Shown in pieces: positions 1-6,975 of a stretch of 15,435 nucleotides of DNA (its first letter is position 1; every line of letters begins with the position of its first letter). Under the pieces are notes generated by a model that was given only the letters and a program-made list of their open reading frames with translations, had not been told where the DNA came from and did not search any database. This stretch comes from Eubacterium sp. CAG:841. GTDB taxonomy: Bacteria; Bacillota; Clostridia; Oscillospirales; CAG-272. Where the stretch lies: NCBI GenBank assembly GCA_000437375.1, contig FR898232.1, positions 37,361 through 52,795 on the forward strand, written 5' to 3'. The translations under genes were made by a program, and so were the position numbers.

Positions 1-24
1 CAGCCGCACTCGAAAGTGCGGCTG
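1..24 (-). terminator. Hairpin terminator after the 41-586 lipoprotein gene; copy of the hairpin at 1818-1841
   Basis: A perfect 10-bp stem (1-10 with 15-24, CAGCCGCACT / AGTGCGGCTG) closes a 4-nt CGAA loop. It lies 16 bases past the stop codon of the minus-strand gene. The U-tract that would confirm a rho-independent terminator would fall left of base 1, outside the window. The stem is identical to that at 1818-1841; only the loop differs. Confidence 0.65.
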
Positions 25-40
25 AAACATCATATAGTTT

Positions 41-586
41 TTAATTAACTTCTGGAACAGGCCAACCGGGATAGTAAATTCCATATCTTAAAGAGCAATC
101 GTGAAAATTCTCTCCATCATCTAACATGTGTTTTGTTAACAACTTGAATATCCTAATCTTATACGAGCCTTCTGGATATTTCGAGGAATACTGGGTATAA
201 AAATCTATGTACGCCACATACTCGTTTTCGTTTGTGATTATATTGAAAGTGGTAAACGCAGTTTGTATGCGTTCACCGGGAACAAAACGCGTACCTTCGC
301 CCATAGGAAATTTGCAATCTATATTTAACAAATCTCCCTTATACTGAGTAAGCAAAAAATTCCAACCGTCTTCAAAATCAGAAACATTTAAAGCATCATC
401 GGCAAAATAAGTTTTAAATGTCTCTTTATCGCCGTTCTTTATCAAATCGAATATCTGTGTTAGAATTATTTCCATATCAGCAGCTATTTTTTCTTGGTCA
501 ATTTGATTTGAACTACAACCAAACAAGTTAAACAATGTAAGCATTGCTACTACTCCGCTAATGAATTTTTTTAAATATGATTTCAC
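41..586 (-). CDS. Lipoprotein, DUF5104-like, candidate orphan immunity protein
   Basis: This 181-residue protein has a lipoprotein signal: basic N-terminus, hydrophobic stretch (residues 9-22) and the lipobox LFGC with Cys24, so it should be anchored on the outer face of the membrane. The mature part resembles DUF5104 lipoproteins of Firmicutes, small secreted alpha+beta proteins of unknown function; I base this on the overall pattern (an early NGDKETFKTYFADDA segment, then a beta-rich half), not on a search. The GTG start at 586 is supported by AGGAGG at 593-598 with 6-nt spacing. It lies directly downstream of an Rhs/DUF4474 remnant on the same strand. In polymorphic-toxin loci the gene after the toxin is usually immunity, so an orphan immunity lipoprotein is a reasonable inference, but nothing in the protein proves it. 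No promoter of its own is evident. Confidence 0.8.
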   Translation of the reverse strand: MKSYLKKFISGVVAMLTLFNLFGCSSNQIDQEKIAADMEIILTQIFDLIKNGDKETFKTYFADDALNVSDFEDGWNFLLTQYKGDLLNIDCKFPMGEGTRFVPGERIQTAFTTFNIITNENEYVAYIDFYTQYSSKYPEGSYKIRIFKLLTKHMLDDGENFHDCSLRYGIYYPGWPVPEVN

Positions 587-606
587 GATATTCCTCCTAA
601 AGATAC

Positions 607-861
607 TTATTTATTTCTCCAAGTATATGTTGCTTGCATATCGTTAAACTTCCAACCTTTTTCACCCCATGCCTCTTTGAAAGCATTATACAAATCCTCA
701 TGCATGGAAAAATCAATTGTTACTTGAAGTTCAAGGTTATCAGCATTTGCATATTGATGAGAGGGGTCAAATCCATTTATCCACCACTGAAACTCTTCTG
801 GAGAATAATCAAATAAAATCTCGTCGCTGTCAATTTTTCTGAGTCTTAATGACATTGGCAT
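607..861 (-). CDS. DUF4474-like C-terminal fragment of a broken Rhs protein
   Basis: This is an 84-residue reading frame. The segment around residues 24-32 (EFQWWINGF) and the following region ending YTWRNK resemble the last part of the DUF4474 domain, whose members typically have a HWW.TGF motif followed by a strand and an amphipathic helix; this is a family resemblance recalled, not searched. DUF4474 commonly sits at the C-terminus of clostridial Rhs proteins, and the sequence immediately upstream is an Rhs core in another frame. The ATG at 861 has no Shine-Dalgarno sequence within the usual distance, so independent translation is doubtful. The best reading is the 3' end of a deleted and frameshifted rhs gene. 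Alternatively it could be an unrelated small protein. The stop lies 20 bases upstream of the next gene's start. Confidence 0.5.
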   Translation of the reverse strand: MPMSLRLRKIDSDEILFDYSPEEFQWWINGFDPSHQYANADNLELQVTIDFSMHEDLYNAFKEAWGEKGWKFNDMQATYTWRNK

Positions 862-1055
862 AGAGATATCTTGCCCGCAATAATATCCGCATTTATGAAT
901 CTGCGCATATCGGGAGAGTAATAACGTGCTCTCATATAAATGAGACCGTTATCATCTGTCACAACACCGTCTCTGCCGTTGTAGCCGAAGATTATATCGC
1001 TTGTGCCTGTTCTATGAGTATAGCACAATCCGGTATTATTTGCAAGAGAAAATTA
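846..1055 (-). pseudogene. Remnant of an Rhs-repeat core (RHS-repeat-associated core domain)
   Basis: Reading leftward from a stop at 1053-1055, the frame gives about 65 residues containing YNGRDGVVTDDNGLIYMRARYY and RRFINADIIAG (written here as separate blocks within the frame). This is the conserved end of the Rhs-associated core domain that forms the toxin-encapsulating shell's plug. In intact proteins this motif is followed by a short segment ending in NPxxxxDPxG and then the variable C-terminal domain. Here the frame breaks just after the INADIIAG block and stops at 846-848. The frame that continues leftward encodes a DUF4474-like tail. Everything 5' of the core is missing, and the terminator of another gene begins 8 bases upstream. 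A TTG at 1028 could in principle start translation, but there is no ribosome site. This is a gene fragment left by deletion on both sides. Confidence 0.82.
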
Positions 1056-1062
1056 TAAAACA

Positions 1063-1089
1063 CCCCACACCTTGTAGTAAGGTGTGGGG
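1063..1089 (-). terminator. Rho-independent terminator of the 1095-1739 lipoprotein gene
   Basis: An 11-bp stem (CCCCACACCTT at 1063-1073 with its complement at 1079-1089) closes a 5-nt loop. On the minus strand it is followed by TG and then TTTTATAATTTT, a good U-tract. It starts 5 bases past the stop codon. Confidence 0.9.
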
Positions 1090-1094
1090 CTTGT

Positions 1095-1739
1095 TTATTC
1101 TTTCCAAGCGTCTTCCCAAGCGTCGGGGAGTACTGTTCGGTTTGTTATCTCTCCGTTTTTATCAAGTTCTATGAATTCTACCCGAGTTTCTTTACAGGTT
1201 TTTCCTTCAAACATCTGAACTAAAATACAACTTGGCATAACAAACATTGCGTATGTTTTATCACTTCCGGGACGTGCAATAACTTTTGTAAAATCATCCG
1301 ATATTTCAAGACCGCAATCTCCGGCACCTTTCATAAAGCTAAAGTTCATAAAGCCCGAAAGCTCAGATTCTTTTGAATAATCAACGACTACGCCTATATC
1401 GCGGGAGTCGCCAAGAACACATTGAAGCACCTGCATAGGATAAAGTGAGTTTTTCCATGCTGATATTACGTCATTTTTTACAATCAAAATCAAACAACCG
1501 TCGTCATCAACTTTTGCCGATATATAATTTTTGTAAATATATGTACCCTTGCCTTTGTTTTTGCAAAATTCTTTGGGAGTCGTTTTGTTAAATGTTGCTT
1601 CGCAAACAGTCGGAGAGAGGTGCAAAGTGGTGCATTCCTCCGGATTGTAGGACGGATTTTTTACCAAAGAACCGCAACTGCAAAGATTGAATACTAAAAT
1701 GATAATACACATAAAAAATGCTAAAATGGACTTTTTCAA
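1095..1739 (-). CDS. Lipoprotein of unknown function
   Basis: This 214-residue protein has a typical lipoprotein leader: MKK, a hydrophobic run at residues 5-19, then the lipobox LCSC with Cys22 as the likely lipidated residue. After that comes a Cys-containing, mixed alpha/beta domain; four further Cys residues before residue 110 hint at possible disulphides. I do not recognise the family. The start is TTG at 1737-1739, chosen because GGAGGAG (1746-1752) lies 6 nt upstream and the signal peptide begins exactly there. A near-consensus sigma-A promoter (1776-1804) and a strong terminator (1063-1089) make it a single-gene transcription unit. It sits just upstream of the Rhs remnant in an AT-rich block and may belong to the same accessory cassette, possibly as a second immunity-type lipoprotein. 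That role is inference only. Confidence 0.82.
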   Translation of the reverse strand: MKKSILAFFMCIIILVFNLCSCGSLVKNPSYNPEECTTLHLSPTVCEATFNKTTPKEFCKNKGKGTYIYKNYISAKVDDDGCLILIVKNDVISAWKNSLYPMQVLQCVLGDSRDIGVVVDYSKESELSGFMNFSFMKGAGDCGLEISDDFTKVIARPGSDKTYAMFVMPSCILVQMFEGKTCKETRVEFIELDKNGEITNRTVLPDAWEDAWKE

Positions 1740-1775
1740 ACGTTTCTCCTCCGTAATAAAAAGATACGATAATTT

Positions 1776-1804
1776 ATTATATCACGGTGTTTTCCATATT
1801 TCAA
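1776..1804 (-). promoter_or_regulatory. Sigma-A promoter for the 1095-1739 lipoprotein
   Basis: On the minus strand, TTGAAA (-35, 1799-1804) and TATAAT (-10, 1776-1781) are separated by exactly 17 bases. Transcription should begin near 1769, giving a 5' leader of about 30 bases that includes the GGAGGAG ribosome site. Confidence 0.82.
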
Positions 1805-1817
1805 GATTATAAAACAA

Positions 1818-1841
1818 CAGCCGCACTGAAAAGTGCGGCTG
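1818..1841 (-). terminator. Rho-independent terminator of sipL; copy of the hairpin at 1-24
   Basis: A 10-bp perfect stem (1818-1827 with 1832-1841) closes a 4-nt loop. On the minus strand it is followed by TTGTTTTATAA. It begins 5 bases past the sipL stop codon. The stem sequence is identical to that at 1-24. Confidence 0.88.
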
Positions 1842-1846
1842 GTGTG

Positions 1847-3430
1847 TTATATTATTTTTGTATATATCGGTGCTTTGGCGGCTTTTGACGGTATCATAAG
1901 TACGCTTCCGTCGGGCTCGCCCGAAAGTCCGTTTGCCGAAGCTATTTCCGCTTCAGTCGTACCGTATTTTTTGGCTATATCCCAAAGCGTTTCGCCTTTT
2001 GACGGGTAATACATAATTATTTTTGCACCGCTGTCCGTCTTTCGCGGCTTATCGCGCATGAGCGAAAGAACCGAAACAGAGTTACATTCCTTTTTGCCGA
2101 AAACAATGTAACTTATCATTATTTCCATATCGGCGCAGAGCTTGCCGTCGGCGGTTCTGCCCTTTATATCTATAACGGAGGCGTTTGCGGAAAAATCAAA
2201 ATCGTCGGGGATCATTGTGGCATCGGTTTCGGCGCGGAAAGGAGAAGAAAACATCTTTCCCATATAAACTCCGCCGCCGGAAAGTATTGCATAAATTTCG
2301 GTATTGCCTGTGAATATCAGCTTTCCGCCTGATTTTTCCGCCCCCGTGACGGTAGCGCCGGCTCTTATTGCGGTAACGGTTGTAAGATCGTCATCCGGCA
2401 ACTCTGTGCAGGCGGAATCGGAAAAGTTAAAGCTTTTTCCGCTTACGGCACAGCGGTATGAAAGTGTTTTCATCTCTGTCGAGCTTTCATATTCTGTTGA
2501 ATACATATCGGTTGTTATTTCGCTTTTTACGTTTTTATAAGCGTCAAAATATGCCGAGTAGGAAAAATCTATTTCGGCGGTTCTGTCCTCGCCGCTTGCA
2601 TCTTCCGCTTTTCTGTATGCAAGACTTGTTATGCAGATGTTTCCCGTACATACGCAATTTTCCGTAGCACCTTCTGCAATTGCCTCACCCGAAACGGGTA
2701 TTCTGCGAATCAGAGAAACGTATGTTTTCGGTGCGGATGGATCTTCTTCTGCGGCACTGTAAAGAATATTTGCAACGGCATTGCCTTTGTAGTTTATCAC
2801 ACCGTCGCCCGCTTTTATTTCATAAAGATAAGGATCAAGAAATACGCTTACTATCTCGTCGATTGCCGGAAGCGGAGAAGCTATGGCAATATCTTCGCTT
2901 ACGGAAACATCGGTGTCCGACGCCTCGATGCCGAAGCAGCAATCTATATTTTCTGTTTTGCATCTTATATCGTCTCCGCCGCCGGTTCTTCCCGTTACTG
3001 CGGGGGAGGCGCAGTCAAGGCAGTTTATCTGCGCCGATACGGATACACGCGCTTTGGCGCTCAGTTTGCGCGGATTCTGAAGACGCACGGTTATGGAATC
3101 AAGCTCTGTGTCCGCGTCGACCGAGCAGTCGCCGGAAAAATCACCGAGCGGCATACTGCCGCCGTAATCGGAGGAGAATTCCGCATTTTTTACTATTCCG
3201 TCGGCTGTTGAATAGATAATTGAAAAGTTTACCGTGCCGTCATATTCAAGAGAACTTCCGTTTATGTATTTTCCCGCACGGCATACTCTTGCATCGGCGC
3301 GGAGTATTCTGCTTACGTCCGGAAGATAATCGGGAAGTGTGCAATCCGCGTTTACCTCTTTTATTACAGTATTCTCAAAGGTTTTTATCACGACGCAGTT
3401 CTTTGCGCCGTCGTCTGTGTAACTGAACAT
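1847..3430 (-). CDS. sipL: SPOCS (DUF3794) / LysM spore-envelope protein, SipL-like
   Basis: This 527-residue protein is built like clostridial SipL, the functional counterpart of Bacillus SpoVID that tethers the SpoIVA ATPase basement layer and lets the coat encase the forespore in the mother cell. The first SPOCS-type domain (about residues 15-100) includes the block TLPDYLPDVSRIL. Two more SPOCS-like stretches follow at about 185-290 and 340-440. A single C-terminal LysM lies at about 474-515 (GETLWDIAKKYGTTEAEI, ending VLMIPSK). There is no signal peptide, as expected for a mother-cell cytosolic protein. The length is close to SipL of Clostridioides difficile as I recall it. The ATG at 3428-3430 is preceded by AAAGAGG. 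It lies 109 bases downstream of sigK on the same strand with no obvious terminator between them, so co-transcription is possible. In C. difficile sipL is under sigma-E; no clear sigma-E promoter was found here. Confidence 0.85.
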   Translation of the reverse strand: MFSYTDDGAKNCVVIKTFENTVIKEVNADCTLPDYLPDVSRILRADARVCRAGKYINGSSLEYDGTVNFSIIYSTADGIVKNAEFSSDYGGSMPLGDFSGDCSVDADTELDSITVRLQNPRKLSAKARVSVSAQINCLDCASPAVTGRTGGGDDIRCKTENIDCCFGIEASDTDVSVSEDIAIASPLPAIDEIVSVFLDPYLYEIKAGDGVINYKGNAVANILYSAAEEDPSAPKTYVSLIRRIPVSGEAIAEGATENCVCTGNICITSLAYRKAEDASGEDRTAEIDFSYSAYFDAYKNVKSEITTDMYSTEYESSTEMKTLSYRCAVSGKSFNFSDSACTELPDDDLTTVTAIRAGATVTGAEKSGGKLIFTGNTEIYAILSGGGVYMGKMFSSPFRAETDATMIPDDFDFSANASVIDIKGRTADGKLCADMEIMISYIVFGKKECNSVSVLSLMRDKPRKTDSGAKIIMYYPSKGETLWDIAKKYGTTEAEIASANGLSGEPDGSVLMIPSKAAKAPIYTKII

Positions 3431-3539
3431 AAATATATAACCTCTTTCCCGACGGATTTTTTCAAGATGTTTTTTCTTCTTCGCCGCCGTCGACGGTCAA
3501 AGTTTTATTTATCCGGTATAAGATATATGCTGCCGTATA

Positions 3540-4232
3540 TCAGAATATTCCAAAAGAAAGATATCCGCTCATCTTTTTCAGCGCCGATTTTTCTATTCTT
3601 GAAACATATGAACGGGAAATTCCGAGCTTCTCGGCGACCTCGCGCTGAGTTATGGCGCGCGCTCCGCCGAGTCCGTATCGCAGGATGATTATTTCTCTTT
3701 CTCGTTCGTCGAGCACCGTAAGGATCGCCTTTTTGGCTTTTACGGTCTTTATTTTGCTGTCGATGTCGTCGGCAATCGTGTCCTCCGTGCTGATAACGTC
3801 TATATATGTAAGGGGATTTCCGTCTTTATCAACATCTATCGGCTCGCTTATGCTGACTTCGCATGCGGTCTTTTTCTGCGAGCGAAAATGCATAAGTATT
3901 TCATTCTGCAGACATTTGCTTGCATATGTTGCAAAGCGTGTTCCGTTGCGACTGTCAAAAGTGTCTATGGCTTTTATAAGTCCTATCGTTCCGATAGAGA
4001 TAAGATCCTCCTGATTTTTGGACATTGAATAGTATTTTTTGACTATGTGCGCCACAAGCCGCAGATTATGTTCTATGAGCTTTCCGCGTGCGGCGGAATC
4101 GCCGTGACGCATTTTTTCAAAACATTCTTCCTCCTCCTTCGGGGAAAGCGGCGGAGGAAAGCTTTGAGAATATGAGATTTTCAGAAACAGATAAAGAAAA
4201 TTCGACATAAGTGCCGAAAAAATGCCCATCAT
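3540..4232 (-). CDS. sigK: RNA polymerase sigma-K factor, pro-protein form
   Basis: This 230-residue sigma-70-family factor is the late mother-cell sigma factor of sporulation. Region 2 (about residues 54-117) carries the EHNLRLVAHIVKK and EDLISIGTIGLIKAI blocks typical of sigma-E/sigma-K. Region 4 (about 168-222) has the helix-turn-helix TQREVAEKLGISRSYVSRIE. Residues 1-20 form a hydrophobic pro-sequence with a Ser20-Tyr21 pair, matching where Bacillus pro-sigma-K is cut. The Clostridioides difficile enzyme, by contrast, lacks a pro-sequence. The gene is uninterrupted, so there is no skin-type element in this copy. The only nearby Shine-Dalgarno (GGAGG, 4246-4250) is 13 nt from the first ATG and 16 nt from the second. 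That is unusually long, and no alternative start lies between, so translation may be weak. The divergent gene begins at 4368. Expression by sigma-E and then sigma-K is expected from the family, but no clear promoter match was found. Confidence 0.95.
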   Translation of the reverse strand: MMGIFSALMSNFLYLFLKISYSQSFPPPLSPKEEEECFEKMRHGDSAARGKLIEHNLRLVAHIVKKYYSMSKNQEDLISIGTIGLIKAIDTFDSRNGTRFATYASKCLQNEILMHFRSQKKTACEVSISEPIDVDKDGNPLTYIDVISTEDTIADDIDSKIKTVKAKKAILTVLDEREREIIILRYGLGGARAITQREVAEKLGISRSYVSRIEKSALKKMSGYLSFGIF

Positions 4233-4307
4233 TTTGTATAAAAAGCCTCCGTTTTCAGGGTTTATAAAATATATATTCCGCAGAGCAAGTACTTTTTCGT
4301 ATTTCTA

Positions 4308-4336
4308 TTGCGATTTTTGTTTTTATGGTGTATAAT
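4308..4336 (+). promoter_or_regulatory. Sigma-A promoter for the DUF2500-Ppx-ThrE operon
   Basis: TTGCGA (-35, 4308-4313) and TATAAT (-10, 4331-4336) are separated by 17 bases. The expected start is near 4343, about 25 bases before the ATG, with CGGAGG in between. Confidence 0.78.
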
Positions 4337-4367
4337 CATAAGGCAATCATTTTCCGGAGGTTAAGAA

Positions 4368-4694
4368 ATGGGCTATGCTTTCAGTATCGGCGGAATAATA
4401 GTGTTCGTCTCTTTTGCTGTGGTCATCGTTATAATGATGATAACCGTATCGCGTGCTGTCGGTGGCGCAAAAAAGAATTTTTCACTGCCGAGAATATCAG
4501 CACCGGCAAAGGTGGTTTCAAAAAGAAGATACGCTGTGTCCGAAAAGACAAAAACGTATTTCATAACGTTTGAATACAAGACCGGCGACAGAGCAGAGTA
4601 TCGTGTATCGTCTGACGCTTATATGTATTTTGCCGAAGGCGATGAGGGAACGATAACCGTTCGCGGCACGGAGTTCATTTCTTTTGTTATATGA
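4368..4694 (+). CDS. DUF2500 family membrane-anchored protein
   Basis: This 108-residue protein has one N-terminal membrane helix (about residues 6-28) and a small beta-rich domain on the far side. The second half fits the DUF2500 pattern: a segment like PAKVVSKR, then TYFITFEYKTGDRAEYRVSSD, and AEGDEGTITVRGTEFISF at the end. DUF2500 proteins are widespread small membrane proteins in Firmicutes without an established function. The start ATG has GGAGG 8 bases upstream (4355-4359) and is preceded by a clear sigma-A promoter. Its stop codon overlaps the next start in an ATGA (4691-4694), so the two products are translationally coupled. It is the first gene of a three-gene operon divergent from sigK. 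Confidence 0.85.
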   Translation: MGYAFSIGGIIVFVSFAVVIVIMMITVSRAVGGAKKNFSLPRISAPAKVVSKRRYAVSEKTKTYFITFEYKTGDRAEYRVSSDAYMYFAEGDEGTITVRGTEFISFVI

Positions 4695-5641
4695 AAGACA
4701 CATTTTTTGATCCCACCGAAAAAATTGCGGTGGTGGATATAGGCGCGAACAGCGTCAGAATGAATATATATGATGTAAACACCGAAACGGGAGAATTTTC
4801 CGTGTGCGACTCCGCACGGAGTATGCTCGGACTTGCGGCATATACTTCGGGCGGAAGGCTTTCTCCGGACGGGGAGGGAAGGCTCTTCGCCGTCCTGCGC
4901 GAATATCTGGCAAGGGCAAATTCTTTGCCGGCAGACGATTTCTTTGCCTTTGCAACGGCGAGTCTACGCGGACTTTCAAATACCGATAAGGTTCTGGATT
5001 CAATAAAAAAACGGCTCGGAACGGAGATAACGGTTATATCTGGAGAGGAAGAAGCGGAGTTTGATTTTTACGCTACGATAAAACGCTTCGAAAAGTCACT
5101 TTCTCCGAAGGGAGTGACGGTAGATATGGGTGGCGGAAGCACGGAGATCGTAAGCTTTGCGGGCGGAGAAAAGAAAAACGCCCACAGCTTTCCGATAGGT
5201 TGTCTTGCGCTTTCAAAAAAATATGTGAAAAAGCCTCTTTCCGTTACGGAAGAAGAGGCGGGGAACATCAAAGCATATGTAAGCGGATTGCTTTCATCTT
5301 ATCCTGAATTTTCAGGTATAGGCGGAACGGCTTATCTTATAGGCGGAACGGCAAGAGCCTTAGCCAAAATATTTATGGGAGCAAGGCTTAATCCATCATC
5401 GCTTGACGGCTTTGAAATGACGCCGGAGGATATGTTCTCCGTTCGCGATACGGTGCTTTCCGACGGCGGCGCAGCGATAAAAAAGTATGCTCCGGACAGG
5501 GTGACGACAGTTGCTCCGGGTGCGGTCGCTCTTTGTGAGGTAGTAAAATACTGCGGCGCTGAAAAACTTGTTATAAGCGGAGCCGGCGTACGCGAGGGCT
5601 TTGTTGCACGGATAATTGAAGAAAGAAAAAACGCAAAATAA
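4691..5641 (+). CDS. Ppx/GppA family phosphatase (exopolyphosphatase / pppGpp phosphohydrolase type)
   Basis: This 316-residue protein belongs to the sugar-kinase/Hsp70/actin-like ASKHA fold family that hydrolyses terminal phosphates of polyphosphate or pppGpp. Signature blocks visible are the phosphate-1 loop VDIGANSVRMNIYDV (residues 15-29), the SGEEEAEF segment with the family's catalytic Glu (117-124), the phosphate-2 loop VDMGGGSTEIV (144-154), the GGTARALAKI block and the terminal ISGAGVREGF. It corresponds to the short, two-subdomain form and lacks the extra C-terminal helical domain of the long enterobacterial Ppx. Whether it acts on polyphosphate or pppGpp cannot be told from sequence alone. 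The start codon lies inside the preceding gene's stop (ATGA), and the following gene starts 12 bases after its stop. Confidence 0.92.
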   Translation: MKDTFFDPTEKIAVVDIGANSVRMNIYDVNTETGEFSVCDSARSMLGLAAYTSGGRLSPDGEGRLFAVLREYLARANSLPADDFFAFATASLRGLSNTDKVLDSIKKRLGTEITVISGEEEAEFDFYATIKRFEKSLSPKGVTVDMGGGSTEIVSFAGGEKKNAHSFPIGCLALSKKYVKKPLSVTEEEAGNIKAYVSGLLSSYPEFSGIGGTAYLIGGTARALAKIFMGARLNPSSLDGFEMTPEDMFSVRDTVLSDGGAAIKKYAPDRVTTVAPGAVALCEVVKYCGAEKLVISGAGVREGFVARIIEERKNAK

Positions 5642-5653
5642 ATCGGAGGGTTT

Positions 5654-6937
5654 ATGGAGGACTCGTTTTATTACCGCGAACTTGTTGATATGGCTATACT
5701 CGCGGGACAGATAATGATGAGCGCGGGTGCAGAGACTCACCGTGTTGAGGATACCATATCGAGAATACTTCAGACGACGGGCTTTTCTCAGGCGGACGCA
5801 TTTGTTCTTCCCACGGGAATAACCGTTACGCTTTCTGACGACAAAAAGGAAACGTTATCGGTAACGCGCAGAATAGCGCCGGGATTGAACAATCTATCAA
5901 GAATATACCTTGTAAACAATGTTTCCCGCGATTTTTGCGGGGGAAAGATAACCCTTGACGAGGCAAAAACCCGCCTTAAAAAGATAAAAAACGAACATAT
6001 CTACGGTACGGCGATGAAAATAATAGGCGTTATGATTGCGACAAGTATGTTTGCGCTGCTTTTCGGAGGCTCGCTTGCGGATGCTGTTGTGGCGCTTTTT
6101 GCAGGACTTGTCATGTCGTTTGAAAATTATTATCTGCGAAAATTCATAGGGATGGATTTTCTCTGCGACGTGCTTTGTGCGGCGACGATAACTGTAGTTT
6201 CGCTTTTGTGCATATACGGATCGATGAAAACGGGAATGGAGCTTCATCCTCAGTATATAATCGTCGGCGGAATAATGCCTTTGGTTCCGGGGGTTGCCAT
6301 AACCAACGCCGTCCGCGATGTGCTTCAGGGAGATTTTATATCCGCCTGTGCGCGGATGGTTGAAGCGTTTATGATAGCTGCGGCTGTTGCGGTTGGTGTC
6401 GGTGCCGGAATATTTTTCGGTCAGAAGGTCGGCTTTGCGCCGGAAACAATAGGCTTTATAACGAACATTACAAGAGAAGGCTTTTTCGGCTACGCGGTCG
6501 GTTTTATTGCCGCAGCAATGTCCATAGTGGGCTTTTCGCTTATCCTTGAAGTACCAAAAAAATTCATAATTGCTTCGGCATTTACTGCGGCAATAGGATG
6601 GATGGCATATCTTTTAGGATTTTACAGCGGTACCGGAGATGTGTGGGCATCTTTTCTCGGTGCTGTTGTTGCAGAGCTTTTTTCATATATTTTTGCAAGA
6701 CTGCTTAAAGCTCCGGAAACAATTTTTCTTATATGCGGAATCATTCCGATGGTTCCCGGGGCGGGAATTTATCGTGCCGTGTATTACCTTATAAGCGGCA
6801 ATCAGCTCGCAAGCTCGGCGCTCAGCTCCACGCTGATGATTGCGGGGGCTATTGCGCTCGGACTTATAACTATGTATACTCTGCTGAATATGCTCTGGAA
6901 ATGCATAAACAAAATCAAAGCAAAAAAACGAATATAA
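5654..6937 (+). CDS. Threonine/serine exporter family protein, fused two-domain ThrE type
   Basis: This 427-residue integral membrane protein joins both halves of the ThrE family in one chain. The N-terminal half (about residues 8-250) begins with a cytosolic domain including AGAETHRVEDTISRI and VLPTGITVTLSD, typical of ThrE_1 (DUF1212), followed by five or so membrane helices with PLVPGVAITNAVRD. The second half (about 270-415) is ThrE_2-like (DUF3815) and repeats the core signature as IPMVPGAGIYRAVYYL. The repeated P.VPG motif in both halves is characteristic of these exporters. In many Firmicutes the halves are separate adjacent genes; the fused form is familiar from Corynebacterium ThrE, which exports threonine and serine. 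Substrate here is inferred. The ATG at 5654 is only 3-4 nt from GGAGGG (5645-5650), a short spacing. It is last in the operon and ends at a bidirectional terminator. Confidence 0.9.
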   Translation: MEDSFYYRELVDMAILAGQIMMSAGAETHRVEDTISRILQTTGFSQADAFVLPTGITVTLSDDKKETLSVTRRIAPGLNNLSRIYLVNNVSRDFCGGKITLDEAKTRLKKIKNEHIYGTAMKIIGVMIATSMFALLFGGSLADAVVALFAGLVMSFENYYLRKFIGMDFLCDVLCAATITVVSLLCIYGSMKTGMELHPQYIIVGGIMPLVPGVAITNAVRDVLQGDFISACARMVEAFMIAAAVAVGVGAGIFFGQKVGFAPETIGFITNITREGFFGYAVGFIAAAMSIVGFSLILEVPKKFIIASAFTAAIGWMAYLLGFYSGTGDVWASFLGAVVAELFSYIFARLLKAPETIFLICGIIPMVPGAGIYRAVYYLISGNQLASSALSSTLMIAGAIALGLITMYTLLNMLWKCINKIKAKKRI

Positions 6938-6944
6938 AAAAAAC

Positions 6945-6971
6945 ATGCGGAAAGCAAAAAGCTTTCCGCAT
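6945..6971. terminator. Bidirectional terminator between convergent genes
   Basis: An 11-bp stem (ATGCGGAAAGC, 6945-6955, with 6961-6971) closes an AAAAA loop. It is followed by ATTTTT on the plus strand and by a run of eight T on the minus strand, so it can stop both the thrE-type gene and the convergent gene ending at 6976. Confidence 0.9.
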
Positions 6972-6975
6972 ATTT

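Noticed and set aside
2680..3219. Long plus-strand open frame (179 codons), very Arg-rich, opposite sipL
   Set aside because: It lies entirely antisense to a well-supported SPOCS/LysM gene, has low-complexity Arg/Leu composition and no ribosome site; it is a codon-bias shadow.
3431..3539. Terminator or sigma-E promoter between sigK and sipL
   Set aside because: Only a short CCGTCGACGG palindrome is seen, without a U-tract, and no convincing sigma-E -35/-10 pair.
3652..4014. Plus-strand 120-codon frame opposite sigK
   Set aside because: Antisense to conserved sigma region 2/4 coding sequence, Ser/Ile-rich, with no promoter or ribosome site.
3540..4232. Skin-like element interrupting sigK
   Set aside because: The reading frame is continuous from pro-sequence through region 4, so no insertion is present.
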